From Rhizobium sp. 007 (GTDB lineage: Bacteria; Pseudomonadota; Alphaproteobacteria; Rhizobiales; Rhizobiaceae), in contig NZ_CP064187.1 in assembly GCF_015353075.1 (NCBI RefSeq), forward strand, positions 2,728,001 to 2,792,000: a DNA stretch of 64,000 bases, written 5' to 3'. Shown piece by piece: positions 51,985-60,737 of this stretch. Under the pieces are notes generated by a model. The model did not search any database. It was not told the origin of the DNA and saw only the letters and a list, made by a program, of their open reading frames with translations. The translations under genes and the position numbers were made by a program. Positions within the stretch are counted from its first letter, which is position 1, and the number at the start of each line of letters is the position of its first letter.

Positions 51985-53163
51985 CTAATCGTTCATGTTG
52001 TTGTAAATTCCAGCGCTCTGCGCTGCAATACCGACCGGTTGCCCGACAATACCCAGGAACATACGAATATCGACGGCAGGATGGCGCGAGATGTAGATAA
52101 CGTCGCGATTTTTGACCGGGAACGTCTGCCCAACGATCAGGCTATCCGGATGACTCATGTCGAAACGATAGACGATCGGATAGCGGCCAACGCTGTCCGG
52201 CGCCAGTCCCTTGTTCAGCAGCTCATGGAACCGCTTGGTGCCAAGCAGGCTCATGACGACATCAGGCTCTTCATAGCGGAACAGGAAATATCCCTTTGCG
52301 TCCGTCGCCTGATCATTGCCGCCTCGACCAAGTGCGACCGCCTCAAGCAGATTGAGATCGTTCGCACCGAAATTGATACGTGCGTTCAGATTGGCGGAGC
52401 CAAGGATTGTAAACGTCCGCGGGTCCTTCGACACGAAAATCCGGTCGCCGGGCTGGACGTAAATGTCTTCCGAGGGATTTTCGATGATCGACTTCAGAAG
52501 CGCCGTACCGGTTTTCTTGCCGCGGACGAGCGTGACATAGGCCTCGTACGGCTGCGCCTGCGAGCCGCCTGCCTTCGCAAGCACTTCGGTGATCTTCTCG
52601 CTGACGAGGCTCAGCGGCACCTGGGACGGCTTGCCGACCTCACCAGACACCGTCACGTTTCGGGATGCCGTGCTCACGCTCGTCACGATGACGTCCGGCT
52701 CGACGGCTTTGTTCGCCAGTGACGCAAGAATTGCCTTACGGGCTTCTTCAAGTGTCTTGCCCTCAAACTGAACCGATCCTGCATAGGGAATTGCGGCCAT
52801 ACCATCTGGCTGCACTACGATATCGAGGTTCGTCTGCTTCGATTCCGTCGTCGAGAAGAGCCCGTCGCTGCCGGCTTCGAAAATCGTAACCTTCAAGTGA
52901 TCCCCGACGCCAATGACCACGCGACCCACGCCACCACCAATACCGAAACGGCGATTGAGAGCAGTCGCCACATAATTGGAGACGAGAGTGGCAGAACGGC
53001 TGTCAACGTCAACGATATCGAAAACGGCAGCATTACGGCGACCGACTTCTGCAGCGGATCGCCCGGCATCCTTGTTAATTGTATCGGCAAGAGGTCCCTG
53101 CGCAGGCAACCCCTGGCAGCCCGCCAAGGCAAGGCAGATCAACACAATACTCGATCGAACCAA
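51985..53163 (-). CDS. rkpU: RkpU, outer-membrane polysaccharide export lipoprotein
   Basis: A TTG at 53163 is chosen because GAGGG lies upstream and the frame then opens with a lipoprotein signal (V-R-S-S-I-V-L-I-C-L-A-L-A-G-C, Cys about 15); the frame extends to 53277 with no support. The 392-residue protein has a polysaccharide export domain (G-V-G-D-H-L-K-V-T-I-F-E) and SLBB-like domains (V-T-V-S-G-E-V-G-K-P-S). It should form the outer-membrane channel for capsule export with the KpsE-like inner-membrane protein at the right edge. Symbol by synteny. Confidence 0.85.
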   Translation of the reverse strand: MVRSSIVLICLALAGCQGLPAQGPLADTINKDAGRSAAEVGRRNAAVFDIVDVDSRSATLVSNYVATALNRRFGIGGGVGRVVIGVGDHLKVTIFEAGSDGLFSTTESKQTNLDIVVQPDGMAAIPYAGSVQFEGKTLEEARKAILASLANKAVEPDVIVTSVSTASRNVTVSGEVGKPSQVPLSLVSEKITEVLAKAGGSQAQPYEAYVTLVRGKKTGTALLKSIIENPSEDIYVQPGDRIFVSKDPRTFTILGSANLNARINFGANDLNLLEAVALGRGGNDQATDAKGYFLFRYEEPDVVMSLLGTKRFHELLNKGLAPDSVGRYPIVYRFDMSHPDSLIVGQTFPVKNRDVIYISRHPAVDIRMFLGIVGQPVGIAAQSAGIYNNMND

Positions 53164-53838
53164 TTGATTTCCCTCGATATCGGCAGTGACATTCTTGCTG
53201 GTTGCCACAGCCGACCTATTTGCAAAAGATTCTAATTCGCACCTGCAAAGCACACTGAACGTCTCACAACAAGCCAATTGGCGGACCGATCCCTAAAAAA
53301 ATCACAGCTGCGTTATCAATGCTATAGTGCAGTAAGGGCTCAACCACACTCCCGCAAGCAGCCCAGCGAACTATCTACAATTTGAGTTAAAGGCGCTTAA
53401 ACAGGCCGCGGGAGTGGAACCCACGATTCCTTTGGAGGGGATTCTCCGGTGACGCTCTACCGCATGCTTAATCTTAGAGGCGAGTCGCAGATGCGCTACT
53501 ACGACCAAAACTACCGCGATAGATACGACAGCGCGATCATCAGGGCGAGTATGGGCGACGAGGCGACACCCCATGGAAGGAATGCGAATGGAGCAATTTT
53601 CTCATGAGGGCCGGGCATGCAACGCCCTACGGCCCGAGGATTTCTGTAGTGTACTTTCCGGTAATTTGCTGCAATTTGGACTGCACATAATCAAGATTCT
53701 TCACGGAACCGCTGACTTGCCACTGCCACTCAAGATCTCTTGGGCAGGTCCCAGTTTCTCCCTTGAGTGGTCAAGGCAATGCATTTGCTTTGATCTTTAA
53801 CGCCGCGCATCGTCCGCATTTTACAATGAGATTGCAAC
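53164..53838. other. Promoter region of rkpU and leader-like hairpins
   Basis: A 675-base stretch between rkpU and the 823-residue glycosyltransferase gene. It contains nested inverted repeats (GGAA-cccacga-TTCC near 53416-53430 and GGAG-gggatt-CTCC near 53434-53447) and a short open frame (53449-53607). The minus strand at 53430-53445 exposes a CCCCTCC string of the kind found in anti-Shine-Dalgarno loops. No tRNA or known RNA is recognised. Confidence 0.4.
53449..53607 (+). CDS. Possible 52-residue small protein
   Basis: GTG 53449 is preceded by GGAGGGG at 8-base spacing. The product is rich in Arg, Tyr and Asp (M-R-Y-Y-D-Q-N-Y-R-D-R-Y-D) with no signal or membrane segment, and I recognise no family. 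The ribosome site is good, but the same bases take part in a hairpin, so translation may be regulated or the frame accidental. Confidence 0.3.
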   Translation: MTLYRMLNLRGESQMRYYDQNYRDRYDSAIIRASMGDEATPHGRNANGAIFS

Positions 53839-56310
53839 TTAAGGTTCAGGAATTTCTATGGCGTTATGACCAAAGATATAACGCAACTTTGAGTTTTGCA
53901 TGACCATCAATCTACGGCGGGCGCGCTTGTTATTTGGAATGATCGAGCAGGCTTCCTTCTGCTGGGCTATGGCGGTTTTCGCGTCTCCAGCTCGGTAATT
54001 CGCTTCGGCAGCAAATCGCAGAAGCTTTGCTTTGTCCTTGCCGACTTTGTGAGCTTCCTCGAAATGCCGTGCTGCGTCCGCGTAGCGACCTGAATAGAAC
54101 GCTTTGCATGCTGCCTGCCTCAGGGACTTTTCATCGTTCCAATCAGCAGGGTTTGAGCTTGGGGCTATGCGTGAAACTGCATAGCTTTTCCATGAGAATG
54201 GTGCGATCTGTTTTAACCTTGCCAGATTGTGAGAGTGTTCACGCCACCTAAACTTGGTGATCATGATGTCTTTGTATCCATGCGCTCGACGTGTTTCGAA
54301 CTCTCGAATGGCGTCGGTGGCGATAAACTCCGAGTATTTTCGCTGGGTAAACCACGCGGCCAAACGAAGGCATGTCTGTCCCGCTGGTTTAGGAACTCGA
54401 CCCGCCTTGAATGCCTGGATCCCGTCGGCAGCTGACGATGCGCGATAGCCGACACCATCGATGTTATAGAAGGCGTTTCCAAGGGTGACGGTAGGGGTCT
54501 CATGCAAGATCGAAAGGAGACCGACGCCGGAATTGTAGCAGAGCGTCACGTCAGCCAGATCAAGGAGGAAATGAACGTTGTCGGCCCGGTCAGCGATGAC
54601 GACATTTGGGGCCGATCCGACGTGGTCCGTCTTTGAAAGAGGATGCGGCTTCACAACGAAGACGATGTCCTCATTCTTCTCAATAACGGATCGAAGGCTT
54701 GCAACGAACTCTGGATACCGCTGCTCACCCTTGATGAACATCGTAACCGCCATGTCGTCCTCAAGCTGAAGGGGTACGAAACAAATCTTTTTTCCGGTGA
54801 TCGCCGAAAGTGCACAGTGTTTTGCCGCAGTGCTCTCGTAAGGATCCATCGCCTCAAGCGTCTTCGCGCCGAGGCGGAGGTCTCGCATGTATTCCCCTGC
54901 TTCGAGCAGTTCGTCTTCGGTGAAGGTTGAGGCTATGAAATCCTCTTCGCTGAAACGCTCGCTGTTATAGCACACGTCGTCATCATAGTAGATTGTCGAT
55001 GGGAGAGCACCGCGTTCAATAACGATGACATTGCGATTGAGTTCACGCGCAAGCAGGACGATGCCGCGGAACGATGAATGGCTCTTCATATATGGGTTGA
55101 AAATAGCGACATCATCGATCTCGCCGTTAATGAGCCCCTGCGTAATTGCCTGGATAGTTGTCGGCCGATCGTCGAACACGGGAACAGTACGATAGCCAGC
55201 GAGGCGCAAGGGCATGAAATACCCCCAAGTATCAGCGTTTTTGCAGAGGCAAGCGATTTTCTTCTGTCGCGGAAGGTGATCGATATCAAGCAACCGGTGG
55301 TGATCAAAAAGGAATTGTCCGGTGGTGGCGGAAAAGCGATCCCGGCGCCAGTCGTTATTCCCGTACCAGGTTGGATCCGTGCCACGCGGGTGATGAAGAT
55401 GAAAAACCTTCAAGCCAAGTCCCTCGGTGGGCTGAGACATAAGCTCGAACATCCTTCGAAATCCGGAATATGAGCGAGCCCTGAAGAAAGCGTCCCTCAG
55501 CGGGCCGTGCAGATCCTTCTGAGGTTCATTCGGTAGCGGTAGGTGGGCTGTGTGGATCGCAAGACGAAGTAGAAACTCGAAGTCTTCAGACCCATGGCCT
55601 CTGAACGACTCATCATAGCCTCCGACCATGTTAAACATGTTCCGGTTGATGAGGAACACATTCGAATACGGAGCGACAAATCGGCCTTCGGCAGTAGAGA
55701 CCTCTGCGTAATTCAACTTGAAGGACAGGTATCGTAGGAAAGACGATCGCTGCTCACGGTCATCCAGCCTCTCAAAAATCTTAGTATCAGCCTCATCAAG
55801 GTGAAACGCCGGCGGATTGAGGACGATGTCGACGACGTTCCTCATATCAAGGGCAGAGGCATTCCGAGCCAAACGCGAGAACATGTCGCGTTCACCTACA
55901 AAATCGGGATCGCAGAAGAAAACAAAGTCTGTTTCTACGAGACTAAAAGACGCATTCCTGGCTTGTGCCAGCGAGAAAATATGAAAGTCCTCAATGAAAA
56001 GGTATTTGTATCCCTTTTTCTCGCATATCTGCTTGATTTTCGACGCGTACTCCGGTGCGGAACCAAAGTCGACGACCGCGATGCTGGGGCACGGTTCGTA
56101 ATAGCTGGCCATCATATCGAGTCGATCAGCGAGCCACGGATTGCCCTTATGGAGGCGCACGCAGAAGGTCATCGTGATGTCTGCGGGACTGATGTCATCG
56201 AAACTCGGAGCAAAAACGACCCTAGTAGGTTCCGGACCTACCTTGATTGGAGCAGCGCCAATCGCTGAGTTTGTTTCATCAATGAGTTTATCGTGGTTTC
56301 CGGTATCCAT
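53839..56310 (-). CDS. Fused GT-A / capsule GT-B / TPR glycosyltransferase
   Basis: ATG 56310 follows GAGG. The 823-residue protein has a GT2-type GT-A domain (about 45-260) with C-D-P-D at 135-138 and a galactosyltransferase-like acceptor segment G-G-Y-D-E-S-F-R-G-H-G-S-E-D-F-E-F, as in chondroitin-type polymerases. A second domain (about 350-700) of the capsule synthesis GT-B type has V-V-K-P-H-P-L-S and N-S-G-V-G-L-L-S-I-L-H-E-T-P. TPR-like helices occupy 735-800. It lacks membrane helices. It could be a bifunctional polymerase adding two different sugars to the growing chain; this is inference. Confidence 0.75.
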   Translation of the reverse strand: MDTGNHDKLIDETNSAIGAAPIKVGPEPTRVVFAPSFDDISPADITMTFCVRLHKGNPWLADRLDMMASYYEPCPSIAVVDFGSAPEYASKIKQICEKKGYKYLFIEDFHIFSLAQARNASFSLVETDFVFFCDPDFVGERDMFSRLARNASALDMRNVVDIVLNPPAFHLDEADTKIFERLDDREQRSSFLRYLSFKLNYAEVSTAEGRFVAPYSNVFLINRNMFNMVGGYDESFRGHGSEDFEFLLRLAIHTAHLPLPNEPQKDLHGPLRDAFFRARSYSGFRRMFELMSQPTEGLGLKVFHLHHPRGTDPTWYGNNDWRRDRFSATTGQFLFDHHRLLDIDHLPRQKKIACLCKNADTWGYFMPLRLAGYRTVPVFDDRPTTIQAITQGLINGEIDDVAIFNPYMKSHSSFRGIVLLARELNRNVIVIERGALPSTIYYDDDVCYNSERFSEEDFIASTFTEDELLEAGEYMRDLRLGAKTLEAMDPYESTAAKHCALSAITGKKICFVPLQLEDDMAVTMFIKGEQRYPEFVASLRSVIEKNEDIVFVVKPHPLSKTDHVGSAPNVVIADRADNVHFLLDLADVTLCYNSGVGLLSILHETPTVTLGNAFYNIDGVGYRASSAADGIQAFKAGRVPKPAGQTCLRLAAWFTQRKYSEFIATDAIREFETRRAHGYKDIMITKFRWREHSHNLARLKQIAPFSWKSYAVSRIAPSSNPADWNDEKSLRQAACKAFYSGRYADAARHFEEAHKVGKDKAKLLRFAAEANYRAGDAKTAIAQQKEACSIIPNNKRARRRLMVMQNSKLRYIFGHNAIEIPEP

Positions 56311-56553
56311 TTGCAACCTCGTCTATCGCCCCCCGTGGAGCATAGGCGCCTGAAACCTGTCAAGCACAGTCCAGAAAAAATATATCGTAGGTTGTTCACT
56401 TTCTGAAACCTATCAGCAATCCCCAGTCTCTTATACCCGTAATATAGGCTGCCAGTCACTTGTTGATACGATATCCTAATAGCGCGTTTTGACTTGCATA
56501 TCACCAGAAGCCGCATATTGATCGTTGATGAGTATCTCGTTGGGGGGGCGAGG

Positions 56554-57324
56554 ATGAATGACGAATTAATTGCTGCTATGAGGCGTCGGAAAATCTCCTT
56601 TATGGGAGGGCCAGCAAGAGTAAAACTAGGTATCGGTACTACTCGCCCGGTTCTCTCCTTGGAACCATTCATCCAGTTTAGGGCTGGGGCTTATGATGTC
56701 CGCAGCATTGGAGCTTTCACATATCTCGGCTCTGAACGGTCCTACTACCGACACATCGACAGCATCGGCCGTTTCTGTTCTTTGGGTCCGGACATAACGA
56801 CCGGCGCCGCTGAGCATTCCACATCAACTCTGTCTACCCACTCGATGTTCACAGGGCAGTGGAACAGGACATGGCCGGAGCTTTTCTCGGATTTCGGCCT
56901 CACAGAAGAGCAGACTGCGGTAGGCAATGCCGCCTTGCAAGCCGAACTGAAGCATAAGGCAAAACGGATCGTCATCGGCAATGATGTTTGGATGGGCGAT
57001 GGCGTCTATGTATCACGCGGTATCACCGTCGGAGATGGCGCAGTGATCGCTGCCCGTTCCGTTGTCACAAAGGACGTCCCGCCTTATGCGATTGTCGGGG
57101 GAATCCCGGCAAAGGTTATCAGGCTGCGCTTCGATGAAGAGACTGTTTCTCGCTTGCTCAATATTAGATGGTGGGATTACGGCCCGGCCATTCTGGCAGG
57201 GGTCGATTGGTCTTCGCCAACAGATTGCCTGGATATTCTTGAAGGCCGCATCAATGCAGGCGCAAAAAAATACAGACCTCAGTGTCTGATTGTACAGCCG
57301 GACGATACCTTCGAAATCCGTTGA
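56554..57324 (+). CDS. Hexapeptide-repeat (CatB/Vat-type) acetyltransferase
   Basis: ATG 56554 is used; a TTG at 56494 is possible. The protein (256 residues) has left-handed beta-helix repeats (I-G-R-F-C-S-L-G-P-D-I, I-V-I-G-N-D-V-W-M-G-D-G-V-Y-V, I-T-V-G-D-G-A-V-I-A-A-R-S-V-V) and A-E-H-S, holding the catalytic histidine of the xenobiotic acetyltransferase group. It would acetylate an amino- or hydroxyl-sugar using acetyl-CoA in the cytoplasm. It is divergent from the fused glycosyltransferase. Confidence 0.82.
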   Translation: MNDELIAAMRRRKISFMGGPARVKLGIGTTRPVLSLEPFIQFRAGAYDVRSIGAFTYLGSERSYYRHIDSIGRFCSLGPDITTGAAEHSTSTLSTHSMFTGQWNRTWPELFSDFGLTEEQTAVGNAALQAELKHKAKRIVIGNDVWMGDGVYVSRGITVGDGAVIAARSVVTKDVPPYAIVGGIPAKVIRLRFDEETVSRLLNIRWWDYGPAILAGVDWSSPTDCLDILEGRINAGAKKYRPQCLIVQPDDTFEIR

Positions 57325-57506
57325 TCGCGACCCACTGGTGCGGGCGCTGCGCCGGCCTGTCGGACAGGACAGGACGCGGCGCATCATATGCTCATTCGAG
57401 TTCATCCGCACTTTGGTGTGGTTAATTATGTTGTAACTTCAGAGTTGCGTCCGAACCGAAATTCCCCTAACCGTTTCGGCGGGGTATCTTTACCTGGGGG
57501 CACATC

Positions 57507-58817
57507 ATGGCAAGAATTAGCGTAGCGTCGAACTACTCGCTCGACATGAGCGTGTTCGATTTCTCATCCATTTACTATGGAGAATCTTACGTCCAATCGG
57601 GAGCCCTGTTCCGGGTCAATTATGGCGACGGAACCGTCGAAGAATTTAGAGGGACGGGCTTCCGTTACAACGCTTATGGCGAGCCGATCTCTGGCACAGT
57701 TACGAGCTACGCCGCATTCTATGATGGACAGCGGCTGTTCTATGTCGAAGGCGGAAGCGTTGCCGCGACCAAGATCGTTGCCGCCGCGAACACCTATGGT
57801 ACAAACGATGATGCTGGAGTCGTCGCGGAAGTCTTGAAAGGAAACGATGCGATCTCGGGCGGCAACCTTGGCGATGTCCTTTTCGCGTTCGATGGTAGCG
57901 ACGTCATCAATGGAAACGGCGGAAACGACCTACTCTACGGCTATGCCGGCAACGATACGATTGTCGGCGGGACTGGGCGGGACCGGATCGACGGCGGCAG
58001 TGGGAATGACACGGCTTCATACGCGACCGCGGCAGCCGGGGTCACAGCGAGCCTCACCGCTCCGTCGAACAATACAAATGACGCCAACGGTGACACATAC
58101 TACTTCGTCGAAAATCTTCTCGGTTCTCGCTACGCCGATGTCCTTTCCGGAAACGGATGGGTGAATATCCTAAACGGCGGTGACGGAAGCGATACCCTAG
58201 TCGGCGGAGCGGGTGGCGATAAGCTCTATGGTGGCAACGGGACGGATACAGCGTCTTACACCAATGCTTGGACGGGTGTCATCGCCAACCTCGGCAGCCC
58301 GAGCAACAACAGCGGAGATGCGAAAGGCGACACTTATTCCGCGATCGAGAACATTATCGGATCTAATTATGCGGACCAATTGTACGGTACCGCGAGTACG
58401 AACAGCCTGACCGGAGGCGCAGGCGATGATACCATCGGCGCAGGCGGGGGCATTGATTGGATTAACGGGGGAACAGGGGCCGATCGACTGAGCGGTGGAA
58501 CGGGCGCCGACAGGTTTGTCTTTAAAGGGGTCTCCGATTCGACCGGAGCGACTTTCGACACGATCTTCGATTTCCTGCCCAGTGAACAGGACAGAATCGA
58601 TCTCTCCGCGATCGATGCCAATTGGAAGGCTTCAGGCAACCAGGCGTTCACGTTCGTCGACACCGCTGCATTTAAGGGCGTGGCTGGAGAACTTCGCTAC
58701 GTCAAGCAGTCATCCGACACGTATATCTACGGCGACGTGGACGGCGATAAGGTAGTCGATCTCAAAATCCACCTGGACGATGCGGTGACGCTGACTCACG
58801 ACTATTTCTTTCTTTAG
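57507..58817 (+). CDS. RTX (haemolysin-type Ca-binding) secreted protein
   Basis: The 436-residue acidic protein has three clusters of RTX nonapeptides ([25 protein letters not shown]; about residues 115-170, 225-250 and 300-335) that bind calcium after secretion. Its C-terminus resembles serralysin C-terminal domains (D-L-S-A-I-D, A-G-E-L-R-Y, G-D-V-D-G-D) and ends D-Y-F-F-L, a typical type I secretion signal. It has no signal peptide and no catalytic domain recognised in the first 110 residues. It may bind the cell surface or capsule. No type I transporter gene is next to it. Confidence 0.8.
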   Translation: MARISVASNYSLDMSVFDFSSIYYGESYVQSGALFRVNYGDGTVEEFRGTGFRYNAYGEPISGTVTSYAAFYDGQRLFYVEGGSVAATKIVAAANTYGTNDDAGVVAEVLKGNDAISGGNLGDVLFAFDGSDVINGNGGNDLLYGYAGNDTIVGGTGRDRIDGGSGNDTASYATAAAGVTASLTAPSNNTNDANGDTYYFVENLLGSRYADVLSGNGWVNILNGGDGSDTLVGGAGGDKLYGGNGTDTASYTNAWTGVIANLGSPSNNSGDAKGDTYSAIENIIGSNYADQLYGTASTNSLTGGAGDDTIGAGGGIDWINGGTGADRLSGGTGADRFVFKGVSDSTGATFDTIFDFLPSEQDRIDLSAIDANWKASGNQAFTFVDTAAFKGVAGELRYVKQSSDTYIYGDVDGDKVVDLKIHLDDAVTLTHDYFFL

Positions 58818-58911
58818 ATAGCCACGAACCGCTAGTCGCTGAGAAGGCTCTTGGGAAGCCCCCAGGAGAACTCGCATGCGGGCGACACGCAACTGGATGG
58901 TGATCTGTTAA

Positions 58912-59103
58912 ATGGCTCGACGATTCGTGATGATGCGTTATCGCCCACCTTTGAAGGTCGAGGCAATCGCCGACGCCAAGATCAAGACGGAGATCGACGC
59001 CAGGGTGCTGGCACAAATTGCAAACCGCGAACGCCCAGCGAAAGAATATCCTGATGCGGGGCTGAAGTCACTCTTCCACCGCTCCAGTGAACGCATCAAC
59101 TGA
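58912..59103 (+). CDS. Possible small basic protein
   Basis: A 63-residue frame (start M-A-R-R-F-V-M-M-R-Y-R-P-P-L-K) with reasonable codon composition and alternating A/E/K residues, but only a weak ribosome site. It overlaps the 3' end of the KpsC-like gene by 36 bases in opposite orientation. No family is recognised. Confidence 0.35.
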   Translation: MARRFVMMRYRPPLKVEAIADAKIKTEIDARVLAQIANRERPAKEYPDAGLKSLFHRSSERIN

Positions 59104-60234
59104 GCGTAAGCTGGAGTTCGGAGAGATATATGCCGCCTTCATTTCGGCCAACAACTCAATAGCCCGCTCGACGTCGATGTATTCTTTGGCGATAGGATCG
59201 AAATATCTCGGATAAAGAATATAGGCACCGGCAAAAAGCTGCTCAACAGTCAGCTTCCGCGTTCTTCTGTCCGTCGGCTGGCGATCGTCAGTCAATCCCC
59301 ATCCAGAATAAAACGGGCATCCCAAAGTCGTGACCTTGAGCCCTCGCAAGAGCGCTTCGAAGCCTGAAAGAGAGGTGATCGTATAAACGTGATCAATCGT
59401 CCGGAAGCTCTCGGCGAGGCTTATATTTTCCTCTAAGACCTTGCATATGCCGCGGATTAGGTTTGGATCCGACGTGGGCTGCGCCGTTCCCTGAAGAACC
59501 TCCGGATGAGGTTTGTAGATGATTTGCGCCCCGGGATTTTCCCGATATGCGAGCCGGACGAGGTCATTGTTGTTGTACTTCTCCCGTGATCCGTAGGCAA
59601 TGGATGCATCGCGTTCGACCTGCCCGATGACGAGAACGCGTTTCCCAGTTTTGGGGCCGTAAAGCTCTTCGACCGCAACATTGGCGCCCGAGTTGTATTT
59701 GCTCAACCCCGTGCTTAGAAGCTTTTCGATTAGCGCTTTTGCTCTCAGCTGCAGGTCGCCATCACCATCAAAATCATAGATCGACAATATTGTTTCGAGA
59801 TCCGTCGGGCCATTGGCATTGAAATACATATCCTGCCGGTCAAATGCCAGGGACATCGGCGGCGTCTCCAATGCCCCAAGCGACACCGATCGAATAAAAC
59901 CGTCCTCGACATAGTGAAATGGGATGTTCTTGCGCGCGCAGAAGTTCTTCAACTGAGGCAGGCCCTTGTACTGCCACGCCATGACTTCGGCCCGCCGGTC
60001 ACTTAGGATCCGCCATTTCCAGTTGATCTCGAATTCGATCGGCCACAGACCAGTGGGAGCAAATATGACCTCCTTGTCCGGGAACCAGTCATACATGAAC
60101 GTCTTCCAAGCGGCGAATCCGAACAGAAAGAGCGGCGGCTTGCCCCGCTTCGGAAGCGGCCGTCTCGCAACGCCGGCGATGATCCTGAACGGCGTTTTTG
60201 CTGCTTCAGCTAAGATCGTCGTTGTGTCAACCAA
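59068..60234 (-). CDS. Single-module KpsC-like beta-Kdo transferase
   Basis: TTG 60234 is chosen since similarity begins just after (L-F-L-F-G-F-A-A-W-K near 35-44), upstream sequence looks non-coding, and a small lipoprotein gene overlaps the longer frame; GTG 60357 is an alternative. Motifs are E-D-G-F-I-R-S-V-S-L-G (110-120), G-Q-V-E-R-D-A-S-I (204-212), K-P-H-P-E-V (241-246), F-E-A-L-L-R-G and Y-S-G-W-G-L-T. E. coli KpsC has two such modules in about 675 residues; here only one is seen (388 residues). It likely adds Kdo residues to the capsule linker with RkpJ/KpsS-like partners. Confidence 0.8.
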   Translation of the reverse strand: MVDTTTILAEAAKTPFRIIAGVARRPLPKRGKPPLFLFGFAAWKTFMYDWFPDKEVIFAPTGLWPIEFEINWKWRILSDRRAEVMAWQYKGLPQLKNFCARKNIPFHYVEDGFIRSVSLGALETPPMSLAFDRQDMYFNANGPTDLETILSIYDFDGDGDLQLRAKALIEKLLSTGLSKYNSGANVAVEELYGPKTGKRVLVIGQVERDASIAYGSREKYNNNDLVRLAYRENPGAQIIYKPHPEVLQGTAQPTSDPNLIRGICKVLEENISLAESFRTIDHVYTITSLSGFEALLRGLKVTTLGCPFYSGWGLTDDRQPTDRRTRKLTVEQLFAGAYILYPRYFDPIAKEYIDVERAIELLAEMKAAYISPNSSLRSVDAFTGAVEE

Positions 60235-60350
60235 TCGCCTGTTCCGGTTTTTAGGGGCAGAATCGCATTCTAAGTTTCGTTGCTTATGCGAAAGCTTGAA
60301 AGCGGGTAATGCACTCAAGCCTCGATGGCAAGAATTGGGCGACAGATATT

Positions 60351-60536
60351 TCAACACATCAAGTCGCGAGATGACCTTGCAAGTCTGACAGTACGATCCC
60401 AATCAAGTACATGGCTGCAGAGGCGCGTGTCCGACATCTGAGCGTAGTCCGAGACCGAAGATTGTCTGACGGTGCGTGTGGAGTTGCATGCTGTAAGTAA
60501 AGCGCAACAAAGGAATATCTCAACAAATCCCCTCAT
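60351..60536 (-). CDS. Small lipoprotein
   Basis: A 61-residue product with lipoprotein signal (F-L-C-C-A-L-L-T-A-C, Cys near 17) and a short polar tail. AGGAG sits seven bases before the ATG at 60536, one of the best ribosome sites in this region. It lies directly upstream of the KpsC-like gene on the same strand, so it may be an outer-membrane accessory lipoprotein of the capsule system. No family is recognised. Confidence 0.6.
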   Translation of the reverse strand: MRGFVEIFLCCALLTACNSTRTVRQSSVSDYAQMSDTRLCSHVLDWDRTVRLARSSRDLMC

Positions 60537-60737
60537 TCGTGGCTCCTCTCCGCCGGCGCCGCGGTCGGCGGGAACTTTCCAAGTTCCACTTCATTGAAAG
60601 CGTGCACCCAGCCTGCGCCAGAATAGCATATCGCACACAGCACCTACCGACAGATGAGGACAAAATAGATCCGTCCTTGCGCTTCCGGCGAATCCGCGGC
60701 ATTTATCGCGTAACTGGGAAAGCGGAAGGAGGGAACA

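Noticed and set aside
53405..53430. tRNA-like T-arm string on the minus strand
   Set aside because: GTGGG-TTCCACT-CCCGC resembles a T-arm, but position 57 is a pyrimidine and no acceptor or anticodon stem can be built.
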